From assembly GCA_025765615.1 (NCBI GenBank), contig JAIVFJ010000310.1:1-64000 (forward strand): 64,000 bases of DNA. Direction: 5' to 3'. Positions within the stretch are counted from its first letter, which is position 1. Every line of letters begins with the position of its first letter. Below, piece by piece: positions 27,733-39,427 of this stretch. Below the pieces are notes generated by a model. It saw only the letters and a program-made list of their open reading frames with translations. It searched no databases and was not told the DNA's origin. The translations under genes and the position numbers were made by a program. Source of the stretch: Zopfochytrium polystomum (Eukaryota > Chytridiomycota > Chytridiomycetes > Chytridiales > Chytridiaceae).

Positions 27733-28257
27733 GTCGTCGTTCTGAGGGTTTTTGCAGCCGCAACGGCCACACCTGGCCACCGTGACACGACCAGTCACTC
27801 ATCTCAAGTGGGGCCGCGACCTTTTCCCTCGAGCGACTCCGCACGACGACCTTTATGTCTCCGGCGAGCACCAGTGCGTGCGTTCGCGCGCCCTTGCTGC
27901 CCATTCAGCGCCTTTCAGAGGAGCCCCGCCAACGTCAAAAAAACAAATTGGCTCTTGACACAGGATTGTCAGTCGCTTTGTTGACTTTACTTGTGGACCG
28001 TGACCATGCTGCAGCGCCGCAGCTTTGTGGGGTGCGGCAGGTCTACATTTCTGCCCAGATGCATTTTGAAGTCTGCTCGATGCTTTTTTCGATCAATGAC
28101 CGAAAGGGCTCAACCAACCCCCCCTCCTGTGGTTCTCTCTGGTTCAAGTCCATGGACTGGGACGAGGGAACGTATCAAGCAACCGCGGGTTCGACGGGGC
28201 CGCGCCCCAAGCGAAGTGTTTACCGCCCATCCACGTCGAACTTTCAGAGGTTCAAAT

Positions 28258-30520
28258 GCAGGCTATCATTGCAGCAGCCGTGCAGGTGATGATTTGTGCG
28301 GAAGCCGCCATGCCTGCGCCGCTGCCGCCAAATTCACCACCTGTTGCAGCTCCAGTGCCCACAGCTCCCACCCCACTTCCTGGTTTTTGAACGCCCTCTG
28401 CAAAGCCCCCAACGTTTGATGGTTCATGCTTGAAGCTTCCGTCACACAAATGCCAAACCACTGTCGGAGAGTATCTTTTGCACGGCCACAAGGAATGCTT
28501 GCTATATGAATTTTGTGCAGATGGTGAACCTGCAATTTTCCGCAAGCACCTGACGTTCGTCTCATGGATTTGCACCAGCCTTACAGGACAGGCTTACCAA
28601 CTCTGGCAGACCCTTTCACTTGCAATTCGAGCGAATAAGACATGGGCTGAATATCAAAACTGGATCAATTCGAACTTCCTGTCAACTTTAGTGTACAACA
28701 AGGCTGTCGCAGTTCTGAAGGACCTCAGACAGACGACATCTGCGCAGGATTTTTTCATGTTGTTTCAGCAGCATCCATTACTCCATCCAACGAGAAGCAG
28801 TGAACAGTATGTCTACAAAGCTTGCTTGTACCCTGTATCTCCTCGGCCTGAAGACTTGAACTCCAGTCTCGACCAGAACTCAACGAAATTGATGACAATC
28901 TTCAGGAGCTCCAGGCAGAAGCCAAACAGCTGGACGAAATCATTTGGTCTTCTAAGGGTAAAATGCCAGCTACCGCTCATGTTTCCCAGCATCGTCGACG
29001 CTCGCCTCCTCATCCTTGCATTGAGGAAGTCTCAGATCCTATGGAAGTTGATGCAATGAAGTATCTTATTAAAGTAAAGTCGAATCACACCTTGGCTCAG
29101 TCGTCCACCACAACCACCGTTCGTTTCGCCCCTCTCACACCTGCAGAACGAGCTGAGTATAAAGAGAAAGGATGGAGTACTTTTTGTAGAGCCCATAATC
29201 ATACAATTGACAAGTGCATGCATTCCAACAAAAAACCAAAACACTCAGATCCAACAAACAGGCCACCTTGCAGAGGCCCGTCGTTGGAGACAACGCGCCA
29301 GTAGATGCGTCAACCGCAGCTGCTGCATCTGCCGCTCCGGCATGCATTGTACATTCAGCAGAGACTTCAGTACCCCCACAGTATAAGTTGTATTTGTACC
29401 ATGTTTCTTGTAGTGCCGACTCACCTTTGAAGCTATTAGCTTTCCATGGAGCATTCAAAAATCATCTGATCAATATCCTTGTCCATTCAGGAGCTAGTCA
29501 TTCATTCATCAGTGAAAACTTAGTACCATACAACAAAAAAGGGCGTAATCTTTTAGTCAGTCTTGCAGACGGTGACCCGAAGTTGAAAACATCTTTACAC
29601 CAACAGTTGGAATTTTCATTTGGAAATTTGGAGTTCATTCACAACTTTGTTGCAACGCACATCGCATATGACATTATTCTTGGAATGGATTGGCTTGAGA
29701 AATTCAACCCTATCATTGATTGGAATCTGAGGACCTTACAATTTCGTGATGGCCATCTCTTCCACTCCTGGCCTTTGAACATTGATGTTGAGCTCTGCAC
29801 TGCACAGGCCTTTTGTCGCGCCATTTGCAAGGACAATGCAAAGTGGGGTGTTCTGTTCAACGTCACTGCGTCTGCCGCTGATGCACCGCCAGACTACAAG
29901 CGCACCACTCAGGACGCTGATAACGCAGATAAAGCTGCTCTTGCGAAACTTGAGCCAAAAGTACAAGCCATTATCGAAGAGTTCCCTGAGGTTTTCCCAA
30001 CCTTTGAGGGTGCACTGCCGTCTTGTGGTCTTGATCATACCATTCCTCTTGCTGATCCTTCACATCCGCCACCATTAAAGCCAATCTACCCAATGAGTGA
30101 AGAAGAGCTTGAAGCACTTCACTCTGAGGTGAAGTTCCTGTTGGACAACAACTGCATTCGTCATTCAGTTTCACCGTACAGAGCACTGATCTTCTTTGTC
30201 CACCAAAAAGACAAGCTTTGTTTGGTTTTTGATAATTGTCATCTCAACAAGAACACTGTCTGTGACCGCACAGCACTTTCCAACATTGGAGAGATTCTGG
30301 ATCGCTTGCAGGGCGCTTGTCACTTCACCTCGCTTGACCTTGACTCAGGCTATCATCAGATCCTTGTAGACACAAAGGACCGCTACAAAACTGCCTTTCA
30401 TACAAAGTATGGTCATTTCGAATGGGTGGTGATGCCTCTTGGTCTTGCAAACGCACCAGCAACATTCCAGGCCACCATGAATTGTATCTTTCACGATCGG
30501 GTCGACTTCTACCTCATGCT
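28258..30520 (+). mobile_element. Ty3/Gypsy remnant (gag, protease, partial RT)
   Basis: A different Ty3 family from the 1-9.7 kb elements. Gag-like frame from ~28430 (LTFVSWICTSLTGQAYQLWQ), a gag C-terminus with a C-x2-H...C pattern (FCRAHNHTIDKC), protease near 29490 (NILVHSGASHSFI), a D-less variant of the active site, and RT from ~30130 (CHFTSLDLDSGYHQI, MPLGLANAPATFQATM). The sequence breaks off just before the YxDD box at ~30515. No LTRs found. Frames change at ~29000 and ~29300. A dead fragment between the duplicated segments. Confidence 0.85.
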
Positions 30521-31169
30521 GCACCCCAAGCAATTCCAAACCTTACTGACTATTCGAATAGAAAAATATCTGACAAGAACCGAATTGATGTGGAGTGATG
30601 GGCATGTGGTCCCAATCCGGGGATAACACCGTCAAACTTCGTGGATGAATTGAACCCCAGAATCGTCCATCGACATTTTCAAAAACAGGCATTCGGAGAT
30701 AATCGCAACCTTATTGCAGCAAGAGAGCAACCGTTATTATTGAGGGTGATCTACGAAATGGGTTCTGTGGCATAACAAACTGTTCTGATGGGAGACGGCT
30801 TTTCATTGACTCAGTTGCTCGCTCTTCGCTTTGCAGGGCTCCCACCTGCAGGAAGTTTTGACTTCTGTTGCACCAATCGCGCTGTGGCTGTCCTCCAGCC
30901 CCGTCCTCCATCGCTGCAGCTTTACATATGGCCGAGGCTCACAGTAACCCTGGCTGCGAATACCTAAGCAATTTTTTTTGCTGTGTCTCTGGACGGGTTT
31001 TGCCTGTTGCTACCAACAATTCGCCTTCGGATTGACGTTTGAAGCTTTCAAAACTTTCTGCTGCAAAGCGCTTTGGTGGCCAAACTTCTTCACATAGAAT
31101 GGAATTTCGCGCAGAATGTGGAGCTTTGGCTTCAGGGTTCGAAGACATAATCACTTTCCAATGTTGCAC
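30521..31169. other. Unassigned between retroelement remnants
   Basis: No supportable gene; the short frames on both strands lack conserved features. Confidence 0.4.
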
Positions 31170-32527
31170 GTTTTTTTTTTTATTTTCTTTTTAATTTTTT
31201 TTTTTTTATTGTTCCGGCCCCAGAGGGGCTGGCAGGAAGAGAAAGAGTCATCAACAGTGAACCGTAATGGACTACGTCCAGGTATCACCTCAGCAAACCC
31301 ACCCCATGCGCTATGGACTTACAGGGTCGTCAGGCATCTCCACCGCACATAAAGCCACAATGATCAAAGGAGAAGGGGAAAACACAGAATCAAGAAAATA
31401 GAGAAGTGAGTCTGAAGGAGGTCAGTGTAAGAGAGAGGAGCAGCTGTGAAAAGCCGGAGGGTTGGGATAAGTCAGATTAGGCTACAGCCCATGTCAAGAT
31501 TGAGAAGGGCAACAGTGGCTCAGTGAATGTTGGGGGGCTCAGCAGGAGATGGGTGACGAGTGGCTCTTGCTTGTTGTCGTGAGGGGAGTTGTATTGTGTG
31601 GTGAAGCCAGATAATGCCTGCAACAAGTTTTATGCAGCTGAAGTAGTGGTCAATCCATCTGGAAGAAGCCTTGGTGCGCAAAAGCGAGATGCCTGGGCAA
31701 TGTCAGTGGAGTGCCGGCGACTACATGTGGTGCAGCAAGGTTGAGGGGTTGTGAAGAGCTGTTGCGAGTTCTGTGGGATGATGGAGTGGGAGGGAGGGAA
31801 GAGTTGATGTTTGGAGAAGACAGTGGGTGAGAGGCTGCGGAACGAGGGTGAGAGGCCTGGGAATTTGGTGGAGGGGATCTGTGGGGCTTGGAGCGCTTGT
31901 CAGAGGGCTTGATGGACTTTGACTTCCCCCAAGCGATAGTGTCGTCGCAACGGGGAATCCAAATAAGTTGATGGGCATCAAGAAGGAGCTGATGGAAAGT
32001 GGTGACAAGAGTTTTAAGGACAGAGGCAGCAGGGTTATCACGTGAGAATAAGGAGTCATAAGAGGATTGAGGAATGAAGCCACGAAGGAGGGAGGAAAAA
32101 TTGATACAAGATTGATGATCAAAGAGAAATTCAGGGTGGGAGAGCCAGTAAATGGGATGGGCTTGGGGAGGAGAGCAACCATGAGGTGCAGGAGGAACAG
32201 AGGAGGAAAGAGTTTCAGCAAAGATGTTGCGAATCATGGGAATGGCGTCAGCAGCTGCAGGGCATTGCCAGACGTGCTCTGTGGTTTCCAGAGTGTGGTG
32301 GCATCAACGCAGAGCCCTTCAGGGTAGACTTGAGGGTGTCGTTGGTGTAGAACTTTTGGGTGGGCAAAGTGTTGCTGAGGATTTGAAGTTGATACTTGCG
32401 GCGAGCAGAGCCAGGGAGGGTGCCAAAGAGAGGGAAGAGGGTTCAATTCCAGCGTGGAGAACAAGGAATGTGGCTTCCCAATGAACTAGGTCAGGGTTGT
32501 GGGTGATGTGGGCAAAGGCTGAGGTGT

Positions 32528-33454
32528 TCAGAAGTGCAAAATGGTGAGAGAGACCTGTGAGGAGTCGCAGTTGTCATCGAAGTTGGCCCAAGACTGGGGT
32601 ATTTGAGATGAAGGTGGTGGCTGGGAGGATCTGCTGTGAGAGGATTGGTAACAAAGTTGGGTCGGAAGTCGAGGGTACATATGATGCCAGCTTGTCTGCT
32701 CGTTCGTTGCCAGCGTCACCGTTGTGTCCACGAACCCAGGAAACTTGTGGAGGGGCGCCAATCCAAGACTGTAGAGTGGCTGCAACACATGCCCAAAGGG
32801 TGGGGTGGGAAGTGGTGTGCAAAAGACGATGGAGGGAATCAGAGAGAGGAGGTGTGTTGAGCTTGCTGTGTGGATGGGGACTAAAGGAGTTTGAGGGAAA
32901 GAGTTTCTCAAAGGTGTGAACCACTCCAAGATTGTCAAGTCGAAAAGTGAGGGGCAGGGAACGCTGTGCAGTGATGGTGAGGGCAGCAAGGAGAGCAGCA
33001 ATTTCAGCAGTTGTGGAAGAGGCAGAGAGTGGAGGGCAAAAGAAAATTCAAAGTTAAGCTCAAGGCAAACAACAGAGCCAGCCATGAAGCCCTCCTCACG
33101 AAGGGAGCCATCAGTGTCAAAGGTCAAGGATGGGTGGGTATGAGCAAGGTCAGCAGGGAGGAGGGGCACATCCAATGGTTGAAAGCAGGGATTCGTGAAG
33201 GGAGCTGGATTGAAAGTGGAGTGGCGGGAGGTGAGGAGTGGGAGAGGTGTGGGTGTGAAAACGGTGGTTGGGGAAAGCGAGTTAACAAAGAAGATGGGCT
33301 GGGAGGGTCGAGTTGCAGTAGCAGTTGTGCGGCTGCTGATAGGGACTGCGTAGGTGGAGTGTGCAAGGGAAGTTGGATTGTAGGGAGAGATGTGCTTGCT
33401 GCAGGGGTAAGAGAATGGGGGGGACCCAATGGGGCAGCCAAGGCATTGGACCAA
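32528..33454 (-). pseudogene. LINE A RNase H domain
   Basis: Minus-strand frame with the RNase H start LTFDTDGSLREEGFMAGSVV and the later WVRGHNGDAGNERADKLASY (GHxGxxGNExAD), in two frames that meet near 32920. These are the catalytic-region signatures of cellular-type RNase H appended to LINE ORF2. Confidence 0.85.
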
Positions 33455-34437
33455 GTGGAAATTGTGGGAGGAAGGTGAAGGCGTTCAGGGAGCCTGGAGT
33501 AGTGATGAGAAAGGAGTTGGGAATTTGGGAGTGTGTGAGTCCAGTTAACAATGCAGAAGAATTCCACTTGTGGTGGGGTCATCAGACAGAAAAAACTGCA
33601 ACGAGCAAGTGGGGGATGGTGAAGGGGTCCAAAGAAGATGGGGAAAAGGGATTGTAAAGAGGACCATCAGGAGGGCTGTGGTAAAAGACTGGAGAGCCAA
33701 AGGTGGGAGCAGCGAAAATAAAGGTCTTAATGATGTGGTACATTTCACAGAGGTTGTCAGGGAGAGAACTGTCTTTGTAGGAAGGACTGGTGAGGCAGAG
33801 GTCAAAAAGTTGTTCAAAATAGAAAACTGAGTGTGAATGGAGAGTGGGAAGCACTTTGAGAAAAATATGCCAAGGAACTAATGAGTTGATGGAGTGAGCA
33901 TGAACAGAAAATAGGGGTGGACCAGAGTATTGGAAGGATGTTTGTTGCTTAAAAAGGAGGGGAATGAGAGACTTGGTGAAGTGTTTCTTTGGCTGGGACA
34001 AGGGTAAGGGATGTGAGAAAACTGGAGTTCCAGAGGCCAGGTCAGGTTGGAGGCAGTGCATCATGATACGGCTTATGTGGCCAATGAGAGAGGGGGAGTT
34101 CAAGTGAGAGTTGAGGTCAACAATCATGTCAGAGCAGTATTCATTGTAAAAGTCAGGGAGTTAAAGGGTCATGGGGTGATGAAGGAGGGCATTTGGAAAA
34201 GAGGTGCAGTAGCCAACCAGGCGTTTGAAAGTTTTGCGACAGAGTGTGGTGAGGTTGTTGAGGAAAGTACAGGGGAGAATGGCAGTTTTCCACAGAAAGC
34301 GGACATGTGGGAAGAGGACGTTACAGATGAGGTAAGAAGCAATTTTGTCACCCATCTTTTTGTGTTTGATAATGTTGAGGAAATTGGTGGTGGTGGAAAG
34401 GATTTGCTGCTGTGCTGCTGAGCTCATACCTAGTGGC

Positions 34438-35610
34438 CTAGGTGTTGAAAGGCGGTGTTTGGGGGGTGGATGGGAAGGACTGTGGTGCCCCACTTGATGG
34501 TGGTAGGTGCTGATAAGATTTTCTTGGTGTTAGACTCGATGTCATTATGTGACTGGTACTCAAAGAGGAGTTTGGTCTGAAGCTGCAGATCCTCCAAGGT
34601 GCTGGAGAGGGTGTTGTGTCATCGACAAGGGCAAAGCCAGCAACAGAAACAGGGGGTGGGAGGTTGAAGAATTGGACAGGAAAGTTTCGAGGGGTGGGAA
34701 CTGAGAAAACGAAACCGGTGGTACAACGATCAAGAACCCAAAGAACGGGGTCCCAAAAGATACACCAATCAAGGGGTCCCTCAAGGGAGCCGTGCTGAAT
34801 CATAGTGCCAATGGGGAAGGAAGGGGATGGGCCAAAAGCTGTGATGACAGAGGAACAAAAGCGACATTGGGAATTGACACGCATGTGAACATAAGTAGAG
34901 GTGAGGTGAATACGTTCCCAGGAGGCAATGAGGCCAGCAACAGGGGCGCTGTCAAAAGCTTTCTTAATGTCGTTGAGGAAAAGGTATAAGGGCTCTTTAG
35001 TGGAATGGGCAAGGTCAAGGGTGTAGTGTACAAGGTGGAGAAGTGGGTCAGGAGAAGAGCCAGGGAGGGCAGAGAAGTTGCGACCAAGGAGTAGATTGTG
35101 AGAAGAGAGGATGGAAGAGATACAAGAAAGACGGATGGATTGAACAACTTTGGCAGCAAGTTCGCAGAGGCTGATTGGACAGAGGTTAGTGATGTCACCA
35201 CCCCACACAGCTTTCTTGGGTATGGAGAAGATGGAGGAAGATGCCCAGGAGTCCAGGATGTCAAGGAAGAGAAAAGAGTGAATGATGAGGGAGGAGAAGA
35301 ATGCAAGAGCATCAGGACCAGCTGCGAGGAGGAGCTCTCTGGAGACTTGGGAAGGGCCTGGGGCTTTGTTTGAGGCGAGAGATGTGAGAGCGTTTTCGAT
35401 GTCATTGGCAGAAGGGGGCAGCATAACCTTGGAGAAAAAATCTGGGGGGATGTGGGGACAGGGTTGCATCTCAGAGTGAAATGGAGAGGATGGTGGGAAG
35501 GGAGTGAGGGTACGAGGGCGAAACCAGTGTTCAACCTGTTGTTGGCAGATACCAGGGACAAGGTCAGGATCGTGGGTGATTGAGGGACCTTCAGCAGTAG
35601 TATAGCGCAT
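34438..35610 (-). pseudogene. LINE A reverse transcriptase
   Basis: 390-codon open stretch. NKAPGPSQVSRELLLAAGPD (motif 0/1 region), ALPGSSPDPLLHLVHYTL, LFLNDIKKAFDSAPVAGL (motif A), MIQHGSLEGPLDWCIFWDPV (motif B) and VAGFALVDDT (motif C, LVDD). Motif A Asp and the motif C Asp pair are present, then the frame runs out at Pro/Ser-rich nonsense after ALVDD, indicating a frameshift. Confidence 0.85.
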
Positions 35611-35908
35611 GTGGTCGATGCTAGAGTTGTTGTGTGTGCGTGCAGTTGAGGATGTTGTTGAGGACAGTCTTTATCTTGCCAGAAGAGAAAAGGTCGTGTC
35701 TATGTGTGAGCGCTGTGGCAATGTCCTCCATTTTGTGCTTTTCTGCTGCCTGGCATTGGGCACGGTAGATGGCCTGGCGATGGCGGTTGAGGGCAGGGAG
35801 ATAATACAACCCCCTTGACGTAGAAGAAATAAAGATCAAATAACCGTCAATAGCACGAGGCTCAGCAGAGGCTCCAGTCGCGCAACAGCTTGTCACTACG
35901 GCGGTACA

Positions 35909-35956
35909 CCTTAGGGCTAGGCGAAATCGTCGACGCTGCGCTGGAGAATATGTAAG
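35909..35956 (+). pseudogene. FkbM gene 3'-end remnant (copy II)
   Basis: Same LGLGEIVDAALENM-stop fragment as at 25391-25437. Confidence 0.7.
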
Positions 35957-36134
35957 TGCGCGGGAGAGGTGAGGGAGCAGGGATGTATTTGGACAGTGAG
36001 GAGAAAAGAATATAGTGCTCTTGAATCCCTTTTTTTTGTGTTCCATGCCTCATAAGAAAAGTGCTGCGAGTGAAAAGTGTAGTTGAATCATGCAACCTTT
36101 CAGACACGCATAAAAGAAAAAAGAAAAGCAACTC

Positions 36135-36614
36135 TCAATGCCGCCAGGCTCCACATGGGCTGCTGTTGCGCAACTGGCTGTCACGGCGCCGGTTGGCCAA
36201 CACGATATCGTGTATTTGATTGATGATGTTTCCGCAACAATTTGTCGACAAGAGTCGGCGTAGGTTTGACAGATTTAGTAGTACAGAGTGTGGACCATCG
36301 TCGACAAAAATCCCACCATGAGGAGCGACTGTTAATGAACCCCTCCCATCGTCACCAGCCAGTGCAAACCTCAGTGGTTTCAAGTTCGGTTGAGGTAGCT
36401 GAAAAATCTTTAACGACGTCTGGATTGCAGTTTTCCGATTAGTTTTTCGTAAACAGATGAACGGCGCATTGATTCGTACAGCCAACAGGATATGGCCACC
36501 GGCAAAAAGGCGATCTGGATGGCCGTCTTTCATTAGGAAGCTTGGATTTGGCACCTCACCAATAACATAGTCTGTGTTGAAAGCGAGTTCCTGCCCGATG
36601 CGCTCGTTAGCCAT
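36135..36614 (-). CDS. ORF downstream of the copy II gene, possible continuation
   Basis: 159 codons from an ATG at 36614, beginning 20 bp after the stop assigned to the upstream gene on the same strand (MANERIGQELAFNTDYVIGE, VAPHGGIFVDDGPHSVLLNL). An alternative splice (donor GTGAAT in the codons for NVNW, acceptor before RIGQELAF) would make it the last exon of the 36634-38359 gene. In copy I the same frame is broken by a 67-bp loss and stops. Unknown function. Confidence 0.4.
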   Translation of the reverse strand: MANERIGQELAFNTDYVIGEVPNPSFLMKDGHPDRLFAGGHILLAVRINAPFICLRKTNRKTAIQTSLKIFQLPQPNLKPLRFALAGDDGRGSLTVAPHGGIFVDDGPHSVLLNLSNLRRLLSTNCCGNIINQIHDIVLANRRRDSQLRNSSPCGAWRH

Positions 36615-36633
36615 ATTTTATTCATCGAAGCCT

Positions 36634-36838
36634 TCAACGGCAACCCCCCCAAAGGCAGTGAAACCAATTCACGTTGGAGAACACGACGATGCTCTCTGGA
36701 TCTTTGGCAGAGCGAATCTCAAAATCAGCGTGGAGTCTTTTCTGAATTGTCCACGGTGCGTATGAGGTGTAACGAAAGCGGGCAGGAGCAGTCATCGTAC
36801 TTCCATGGCATCCTGCGGCGCCAAAGTGCAGGCCAGGG

Positions 36839-36874
<36 letters not shown>

Positions 36875-38359
36875 AGAAGCAGGCGCCAAAAGCTAGCGAC
36901 CAGTGAAGCGGAAAGTCTGGACAGTACTCACTTGTCTAGAGTCAACGCAACCCCAATTGACGAGTAGGTTGGAATTTCCATATTGTCTGCGTCGCAATCG
37001 AAACAATCATCAAATTGATTGAAGCAAAACACGTATGGATCAGTGCTTCCTTCGTACGAGGCATCTAACACACACTGTGGAACACGAGAAAGCGAGCCAT
37101 CGTGATAGACAGTTGCCGAGTTGTCTTTCTCTTCAAGTGGCGCCAGCACAGAAACATCACCCTCAAGATCACATCCGGCCGGGCCAATGAAGTTTCCATA
37201 CTTTGCAGTCTTGTTGCCACTCAAATCGAAACGGGATCGGCCAAGCTGGAAGTGCGCTTCCAGCTCACAGCCATGCTCATTACACGATGCGCAACGTCCG
37301 CGAACTGCCGGGTTCAGCATTGTAAGTTGAGGAATGAAGAGGGGAAAAAGAAAAAACTGCTTAACAGGGGGAAGGCGTGGTCGCGTCAATCCGCTTGAAA
37401 AAGATGTTTTGCTGCCCAAATATCGACGATATGATGCTCATTGCCTCGCAAGCGGCTCTGTCCTGGATAGGAACCTCGGAGGCACGACATGCTTGCGGCA
37501 TGAATACTACATTCTCATATCTACGCTTCCTGCTGCTAAGCGCTCCAAACAGCTCGTCCAGGCGAAAATACCGTCGTACAGGCGCCTTTAGCGCAGCCGG
37601 AGCGAGCACAAGTTTCGTGTGTCCTGTCCAACCAGTCTTCGTGGAAACGCCGTCGCCGTTCTTCCAGAGGTCTGCAAACTGGGTCAGCATGTCCACGTGC
37701 TGTGCCGTCGTGTCCAGCTCTGCCTGAAGCTGCGCGATAGCAGCTTTTTGGAACCGCTGGATCTGCTCCAGCATCTGCTGCATGCGCGCGAGGGCGGACC
37801 GGCCCTCCGCGGTCGTGGCAAACAGCGAAAACGACCAGCGCACAGAGAACGGCGACGGTATGTTCAGGAACCGCAGGTCGCGGTCGATGCAGGCTGCTGT
37901 CAGCTCCGACGTGTCGCTGTCGGGGTTGTTGCTGTCGTTGTCACCGCAACCGTCGTCATCTCCGATCACAGCCTCCTCCGGGCTCGTAAACGCCTCGATC
38001 ACGCGGTCCAGGAGCGGAACGGATGCAAAAGACGGCAGCCGCCACGAGCCGCGGGGGCGTCCTCCAAGCGCTGTCAGGGCGGGACAGCCGTCCGGGAGCT
38101 CCCAGCTCACTGCGCGATCGTAAAAGGGCAGCACGATGAGGCGGAACACGGCCGCGGAGCAGAGCGGCAGATCGATGGTCTGCGGCTCGGAGAACTGTAA
38201 GATGCGGGTGGTGCGGTCGTGCAGGTAGGTGCCTGGGAACGCCGAGAAGACGGACGCGGGCAAGTTGAAGCGGACGGCGTCGGGCCCCACGTTGATCGCG
38301 AAGAGAGCTGGCGAGGCCGGCGCAGTTGTGTGGAGATGGTGGGCTTGGGTGGCACTCAT
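36634..38359 (-). CDS. Uncharacterised three-exon protein, duplication copy II
   Basis: Exons 38359-37366, 37304-36932 and 36799-36634, about 510 aa; all three exon borders correspond exactly to copy I. Exons 1 and 2 have the same lengths in the two copies (994 and 373 nt) and only a handful of residue changes (for example SRTRRYWKVVF to SRKRRYENVVF). The extreme C-terminus differs because a one-base difference near 36650 changes frame (FHCLWGGCR instead of FHCP). See copy I for domain notes. Confidence 0.65.
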
Positions 38360-38836
38360 GTCGTCGTTCTGAGGGTTTTTGCAGTCGCAACGGCCACACC
38401 TGGCCACCGTGACACGACCAGTCACTCACCTCACGCGCGGCCGCGACCTTTTTCCCTCGAGCGACTCCGCACGGCGACCTTTATGTCTCCGGCGAGCACC
38501 AGCGCGTGCGTTCGCGCGCCCTTGCCACCCATTCAGCGTTACTCAGAGGAGGCCCACCAACGTCAAAAAAACAAAAATTGGCTCTTGACACAGGATTGTC
38601 GGTCGCTTTGTTGACTTTACTTGTGGACCGTGACCATGCTGCAGCGCCGCAGTTTTGTGGGGGTGCGGCAGGTCTACATTTCTGCCCAGATGCATTTTGA
38701 AGTCTGCTCGATGCTTTTTTCGATCAATCACCGAAAGGGTCAACCAACCCCCCCTCCTGTGGTTCTGTCTGGTTCAAGTCCATGGACGTTGGATGACGGA
38801 ACGTATCAAGCAACCGCGGGTTCAGGGGGGCCGCGT

Positions 38837-39223
38837 TAACCCTTACCTAGTCGACGTTTCACGCGTTCTTACACTGACTTGGATTGGCACGATTCTCCAG
38901 TCCTTCCGTGTGAAAAAATATGGGCAAACGGGGACTGAGGTTTATTGAGGCGGAGGTGCAAACCATGCAAGCGCTGGTTCGGGGTCGCAGTGGCCATCGC
39001 TGATTGGCTGCGCCGAATTTGTCTTCAGGAATCTGCGAACATCGCCTGTTGGGAAATTTTCAATTGGAAGCCCCATTGAAATTTTGTCTTTGATTCTTCC
39101 GGGCTGTCTCGCCGGTCCTTCCATCTTTGGGGCCAACCCAAAAGAGAAGAAGGCTTTGGAAGAAAATTCCTTCCTTTCCCTCCCGACTCTCGGTGTCTGT
39201 CTATCGGTCTCCCTCTCCCCCTG

Positions 39224-39283
<60 letters not shown>

Positions 39284-39427
39284 CATCTCTATGGTTCCTC
39301 TCAGTCGCTGTCTCTCCAGGACCACCAATGAGGCGCGAGATCTGCAATCATAGAAGAAGCGAAAAGACAAGGGCCGCGGCAACTCTCTCACACATCGGTC
39401 CGCTTCCCCACTCGATATCATCATCCC
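38837..39427. promoter_or_regulatory. Upstream region of FkbM gene 2, with CT microsatellite
   Basis: A (CT)n run of about 53 bp at 39227-39279 lies roughly 150 bp before the start codon. Pyrimidine tracts near start sites are common in fungal promoters. No ORF supported. Confidence 0.45.

Larger units (their letters stand above)
25278..28204. repeat. Segmental duplication, copy I
   Basis: About 2.9 kb aligning collinearly with 35806-38836, at high identity over long stretches. Two blocks (about 47 and 67 bp) are missing here relative to copy II (near 25520 and 25830). It contains an FkbM 3'-end remnant, a decayed minus-strand ORF (25570-25985) and the three-exon gene at 26019-27732. Similarity stops at 28204, in CGGGTTCGACGGGG versus CGGGTTCAGGGGGG. 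Confidence 0.9.
31170..35805 (-). mobile_element. LINE A (non-LTR retrotransposon, 5'-truncated)
   Basis: Minus-strand element with its A-tail at the left (T-rich 31170-31207), preceded in its own sense by a terminal hairpin (CCGGCCCC-AGA-GGGGCTGG). From right to left: the endonuclease-RT linker, RT (35600-34440) and RNase H (~33200-32600). Only the C-terminal part of ORF2 is present, since the sequence joins duplication copy II at ~35806 with no ORF1 or endonuclease. RNase H after RT places it near the Tad/I-like LINEs. Frames are broken repeatedly. Confidence 0.88.
35806..38836. repeat. Segmental duplication, copy II
   Basis: The partner of 25278-28204, with two extra blocks near 36045 and 36400. 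Its left edge coincides with the truncated 5' end of LINE A, and its right edge lies in a short G-rich run just before unrelated sequence leading to FkbM gene 2. Confidence 0.9.

Noticed and set aside
30600..31100. Continuation of the Ty3 remnant's RT beyond 30520
   Set aside because: No YxDD box, RNase H or integrase wording found in any frame.
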